The notes beneath the pieces are model-generated. The model searched no databases and was not told where the DNA came from. It saw nothing but the letters and a program-made list of their open reading frames with translations. Shown piece after piece: positions 61,038 to 64,000 of a stretch of 64,000 nucleotides of DNA. The first letter of the stretch is position 1; every line of letters begins with the position of its first letter. Made by a program: the position numbers and the translations under genes. The DNA is from an uncultured Turicimonas sp. (GTDB taxonomy: Bacteria; Pseudomonadota; Gammaproteobacteria; Burkholderiales; Burkholderiaceae_F): positions 1 to 64,000 of the forward strand of contig CANTYJ010000087.1 of the NCBI GenBank assembly GCA_947854175.1, given 5' to 3'.

Positions 61038-63020
61038 TTAAGACACCTTTGTATCCCGCGTATTGGCCAAAATGTCGAGAGCTTCTGCAATTTCTTCTGC
61101 AGCAGTTCTAAGCGGCTTTTGCGGCTCTTTGCCACTGACCGGTTTGTAATCGTCTTCGTCAATTAAGACCGGGGAACGCAGCTTGAAAAGCTTTCCGCCA
61201 CTGACACTTGCAAAGTACTGGCAATTGGGAAGCATGCTGTAATACTCACCCGGAATAATGTCTTCCCGTGTGGAGGAACTCTTGTGGGAAGCCCCGGCGT
61301 TGTATGACGGTACTCCGCTGTAATTGTCCGCATGGGTGGATAAACTGGTATCGATCTGACTGATGTAGGTTTTACCCATGGTTTCAGAAAAGGCATCCCG
61401 GGTGATACCGTCTTTGGTTCTCAGAGCAAACATATTATTAAGGTTGCCGAGTACTTTACGGGCGCCGGCTACACTACCCAAACGCTCTTCGAGGTCAGCC
61501 ATGGTCTGCATGGCAACCGTGGTATAGATACCGCCTTCGGCACCTTTGTTGAGAATCTCAATCAAAGGAGCGTTTACAACGTTAGAGACTTCATCGACAA
61601 ATAAACAGATCCGAATACCTTTCTTGCCCAATTTGTAACGGTAACCCGCAATAGATGCCAAGTCTGCCAGGAGCATTGCACCAATAGAGTTTGCAACGTC
61701 GGCATTTTGCATAGAGCCCAAAGCACAATACAGGACCTGTTTTTTCTCGATAACGTCAACCAATGAAACGATTCGTCTTTTATCGTGAGGATCAGCCGGA
61801 TCGGGAGATAAAATTCTCGCCATGTCACCGTTATTGAGCAGAGCAAAGACCGGTAATAATGAAGCTGTGATCTTGGCGTAATGCTCCTTGCTGTGATGAA
61901 ACACTTTGAGAGCGCTTTCGATAGGACGAATGTGCTTTGACTTATCGAGAACGTTTTCGTACCAGGAGACTTTAAGCTTTAACGGATCGATTTCGCGATC
62001 ATCCTTGTCACCGGCGACTCTCATGAATGCTCTGGCCTGTTTTGTCCAATCCGGACCGCCATAGTGCTCAAGAAATTTATCCAACATGAGGCCGAGCAAT
62101 TCGTTAATACCGTTGTTAACGTGCTTTTCGAGTTCACGTACCGTGACAGGTTTTTCCAGAAAGAGAAGAGCTTGAGCGACGGTATCAACCGCTGACCAGG
62201 CAAAGTTTCTGAATGTGCCGTCAGATCCGGGCGGCATAACCGAGACAATACGAGTTGCAATTTCTCCTGAGGAATTGAAGGTATACAACGGATTTAAACG
62301 GATATTGTCCTTGTTGAAGTCAGGCGTAAAAACAAGAGGTTCTTCGCGGCCTGCAATACGGCAGGCATTCCGGATGCATTTTTCTGCCCTACCACCTCCT
62401 TTGGGGTCGATAAAGATGGCGACATCGCCTCTGAAAATTGCCTGAGCAATGAGAACGTTCTGCAATACGCCTTTACCGGCCTGAGTCGTTCCGATGATGC
62501 CGATACCACCTTCAAAGTTTTTAAGAGGACGATAAATATCTTCTTCTCCGCGGTTTAATCCGTGTAGAGCGGCGCATCCTTGTTCATGATCTGGCATGAC
62601 TTCGGAAGAGCGGCCTGTCAGCCATAAAACGAGGCGGTTTAGATGCCAAGCTTTTTCTCCGGATCTTGAATAATCGTATAAATTCTGGGCATGTTCGGGT
62701 TCCCATGCGAAACCTCTACCGAGCCAGAGTTCATCCTGCCGGGTTATTTTCTGCAGGTTCTGCAGACTTAAAAAGCCGATGCCGTAACCATGCAGATAAC
62801 TACGTGAGACCCAGATGCTCCAGCCTTCATATATGCGCCACAGTGTCATTGACGTACAGAAACCAAAAGCGATAAAAGCCAGATTCGGATCAATGACATC
62901 CCGGTTGAAAAGAAAGCCGAAATAAATAGCACAAGCGATCCATGCCAAGGCTGAACAAAGCTCCCATGCATGCCGGTAAGGCTGTTTAAATCTGCGGTGA
63001 TAGGTACTGACTGCTCTCAT
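61038..63020 (-). CDS. traD: conjugative coupling ATPase TraD (SXT-type)
   Basis: A 660-residue type IV coupling protein. Two N-terminal membrane helices (about 22-37 and 45-60) are followed by the SXT-type TraD region HGYGIGFLSLQNL and by the ATPase. Walker A reads GTTQAGKG (177-184), where the last position is normally Ser or Thr. Walker B is ICLFVDEVSN (near residue 465), with TVAMQTMADLEERLG after it. It delivers the relaxosome to the secretion channel. Its start overlaps the upstream gene by four bases (ATGA). Confidence 0.93.
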   Translation of the reverse strand: MRAVSTYHRRFKQPYRHAWELCSALAWIACAIYFGFLFNRDVIDPNLAFIAFGFCTSMTLWRIYEGWSIWVSRSYLHGYGIGFLSLQNLQKITRQDELWLGRGFAWEPEHAQNLYDYSRSGEKAWHLNRLVLWLTGRSSEVMPDHEQGCAALHGLNRGEEDIYRPLKNFEGGIGIIGTTQAGKGVLQNVLIAQAIFRGDVAIFIDPKGGGRAEKCIRNACRIAGREEPLVFTPDFNKDNIRLNPLYTFNSSGEIATRIVSVMPPGSDGTFRNFAWSAVDTVAQALLFLEKPVTVRELEKHVNNGINELLGLMLDKFLEHYGGPDWTKQARAFMRVAGDKDDREIDPLKLKVSWYENVLDKSKHIRPIESALKVFHHSKEHYAKITASLLPVFALLNNGDMARILSPDPADPHDKRRIVSLVDVIEKKQVLYCALGSMQNADVANSIGAMLLADLASIAGYRYKLGKKGIRICLFVDEVSNVVNAPLIEILNKGAEGGIYTTVAMQTMADLEERLGSVAGARKVLGNLNNMFALRTKDGITRDAFSETMGKTYISQIDTSLSTHADNYSGVPSYNAGASHKSSSTREDIIPGEYYSMLPNCQYFASVSGGKLFKLRSPVLIDEDDYKPVSGKEPQKPLRTAAEEIAEALDILANTRDTKVS

Positions 63021-63817
63021 TTTGTTGTTAAAGGTTTTGGGTAATAAAACGGGTCAAATGCGTTTTCAGGAATAAACTTGTTTCGTCTGTTATGCCAGTA
63101 GGTTTCGTTGTAATAACCTTCGTATGGCTTGAGATACTGAACTTTGGAAAAGTTCAATCCCTCAGCAGCCAGACGGCTTTTCCATTTCCTTAAATAGTGG
63201 TTGAAGCACTCTGCTCTTAGCAATGCGCTTTCGTGCGCTATCTTTTTCCAAGCTCTGAACTTTTTCATTTGCCGGATTTCGAAGGCAGAAAACTCCCGAA
63301 AACCGCGCTCTATCATGACTTTTTTGTTGACTGAAATTTTTCTTTCGCTCAGACCAAGCCGTTTGACCTGGTTGACGACATAGTCGAACTTGTAGCCATG
63401 TTTCCAGGAACTTCTGGCTCTGCGGTACTGCCGGTAATAATCAAGCAATTCGTTTGCATTGAACTTGTGGTTTCCAACCGTGATGGTCTTTTCTTCCAGA
63501 CAAGATTGTCTGTATGCAGCCCGGGCCTCTTTCTGAAAACCTATGTACTGGCGATCTAATTCCTCAAGTGTCCGTAACTGCTTTTGCGGTTTGACATATT
63601 CAGGCCGAAGGATTCTGGTCTTTGAGTAAAAAACCTTGTTGCCATAAGCATCTTTTTTAATTTTCTTAATGTTGCTTTGGGAGCTCTGAATATGATTACC
63701 GGTTGCGGTAATTGTTACTTCAAATCCATTTAACACAGTTTGCTTTGCCAGATTAGCTATTTCCCGAATCTGCCTGTGTGACAACTGACGTCGCGGATTA
63801 ATCTGATTATTATTCAT
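63017..63817 (-). CDS. basic protein of unknown function next to traD
   Basis: A 266-residue soluble protein without signal peptide or membrane segment. It is very rich in Lys, Arg, Tyr and aromatic residues (for example YYRQYRRARSSWKHGYKF, RQMKKFRAWKK). No catalytic motif or known family is recognised. The basic composition and its place between the coupling protein and the preceding, truncated gene suggest a nucleic-acid or relaxosome-linked role, but this is only inferred. It overlaps traD by four bases and the upstream frame by about 8 bases, so it is part of the same transcript. Confidence 0.7.
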   Translation of the reverse strand: MNNNQINPRRQLSHRQIREIANLAKQTVLNGFEVTITATGNHIQSSQSNIKKIKKDAYGNKVFYSKTRILRPEYVKPQKQLRTLEELDRQYIGFQKEARAAYRQSCLEEKTITVGNHKFNANELLDYYRQYRRARSSWKHGYKFDYVVNQVKRLGLSERKISVNKKVMIERGFREFSAFEIRQMKKFRAWKKIAHESALLRAECFNHYLRKWKSRLAAEGLNFSKVQYLKPYEGYYNETYWHNRRNKFIPENAFDPFYYPKPLTTK

Positions 63818-64000
63818 CTTTATTTTTCTGTTCCGACTGTTTTAGTTGGCTTAGTTCGGCTTCTTGGGGAAGAGCCTGAGTCCGGAGTTTTCTCAGATAT
63901 TCCGGTTTTCTGAGCTTTTTGGGCTTTTGTTTTGCTTTCTTCGGCAGACTTTCCGGAGGCTGAAGAAGTCGTTGTCTTCCGGCTCTCTGATTTTTTATCA
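63810..64000 (-). CDS. 3' end of an upstream conjugation gene, frame uncertain
   Basis: The gene upstream in the transcript runs off the window. Two minus-strand frames are open to the edge. One ends at 63810, overlapping the next start by 8 bases, and its tail reads ELSQLKQSEQKNKDE. The other ends at 63820 and is a Ser/Thr/Lys-rich disordered tail (TKPTKTVGTEK). In related elements the relaxase gene traI precedes traD, so the C-terminus of a relaxase is a fair guess, but neither frame carries a motif that proves it. Confidence 0.4.
   Translation of the reverse strand, partial: IKNQRAGRQRLLQPPESLPKKAKQKPKKLRKPEYLRKLRTQALPQEAELSQLKQSEQKNKDE

Noticed and set aside
1-64000. CRISPR arrays, rRNA genes, insertion sequences
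   Set aside because: No regularly spaced repeats, rRNA landmarks or transposase-like proteins were found on either strand.

Overview
The window looks like the chromosome of a host-associated, anaerobic or microaerophilic betaproteobacterium of the order Burkholderiales, most likely a Sutterellaceae member (Sutterella/Parasutterella-like). Three things point there. The block ompA / gyrA-serC-pheA-hisC-tyrA-aroA-cmk-rpsA-ihfB is the order usual in Burkholderiales. The tmRNA encodes the proteolysis tag ANDERYALAA. Many genes serve anaerobic C4-dicarboxylate metabolism: a DASS carrier, DcuC, a DcuA/B-type carrier and two aspartase-like lyases. The genus is inferred; order and class are fairly secure.

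Layout. 1-59: 3' part of tRNA-Glu(UUC). 151-9941: an alpha/beta hydrolase, two EamA-type permeases, a DASS dicarboxylate carrier, MsbA, a GT9 heptosyltransferase-like enzyme, DcuC, a small membrane protein and an MmcQ/YjbR protein. 10019-10383: tmRNA on the minus strand. 10944-17639, minus strand: an AsmA-like DUF748 protein, a phosphoglycolate-phosphatase-like HAD enzyme, an OmpA-family lipoprotein-like or porin-like protein, flavohaemoglobin Hmp and an orphan HigA-type antitoxin. 17778-28790: the gyrA-to-ihfB block on the plus strand, with several translationally coupled junctions. 29170-32635: a small secreted His/Cys-rich protein, an SPFH/NfeD pair and a type II NADH dehydrogenase. 32961-39336: two tandem aspartase/fumarase-superfamily lyases with a Dcu carrier, a divergent LysR regulator and a third EamA permease. 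39538-40032: a DEDDh exonuclease.

From 40060 to the right edge there is a single, densely packed minus-strand cluster encoding an F-type conjugative type IV secretion system. In transcription order it reads: incomplete upstream gene, unknown basic protein, traD, DUF4400 gene, lytic transglycosylase, traA, traL, traE, traK, traB, dsbC-like, traV, traC, trbI, S26 peptidase (TraF/TrhF type), traW, traU, trbC, traN part 1, traN part 2, traF, traH, traG. The SXT-type TraD, DUF4400 protein, DsbC and dedicated signal peptidase resemble integrative conjugative elements of the SXT/R391 and IncA/C type rather than plasmid F. No integrase, complete relaxase, origin of transfer, exclusion gene or cargo gene is visible, so the element must continue beyond position 64000.

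How the genes fit together. Aspartate or other dicarboxylates can be taken up by the DASS/Dcu carriers. The lyases would turn aspartate into fumarate and ammonia. NADH dehydrogenase II could feed electrons to a quinone pool for fumarate reduction, with Dcu antiport exporting succinate. Most unusual observations: a TraN mating-pair protein split into two separately secreted proteins with four tandem Cys-rich repeats in the second; a DsbC-like protein with a CPYS rather than a CXXC active site; hairpins on both sides of the pilin gene; a GyrA with Ala at the quinolone-contact Ser83 position; apparent absence of ubiG between ompA and gph; and two lyases sharing an unusual Cys in the substrate-binding GRTxLQDAVP motif.
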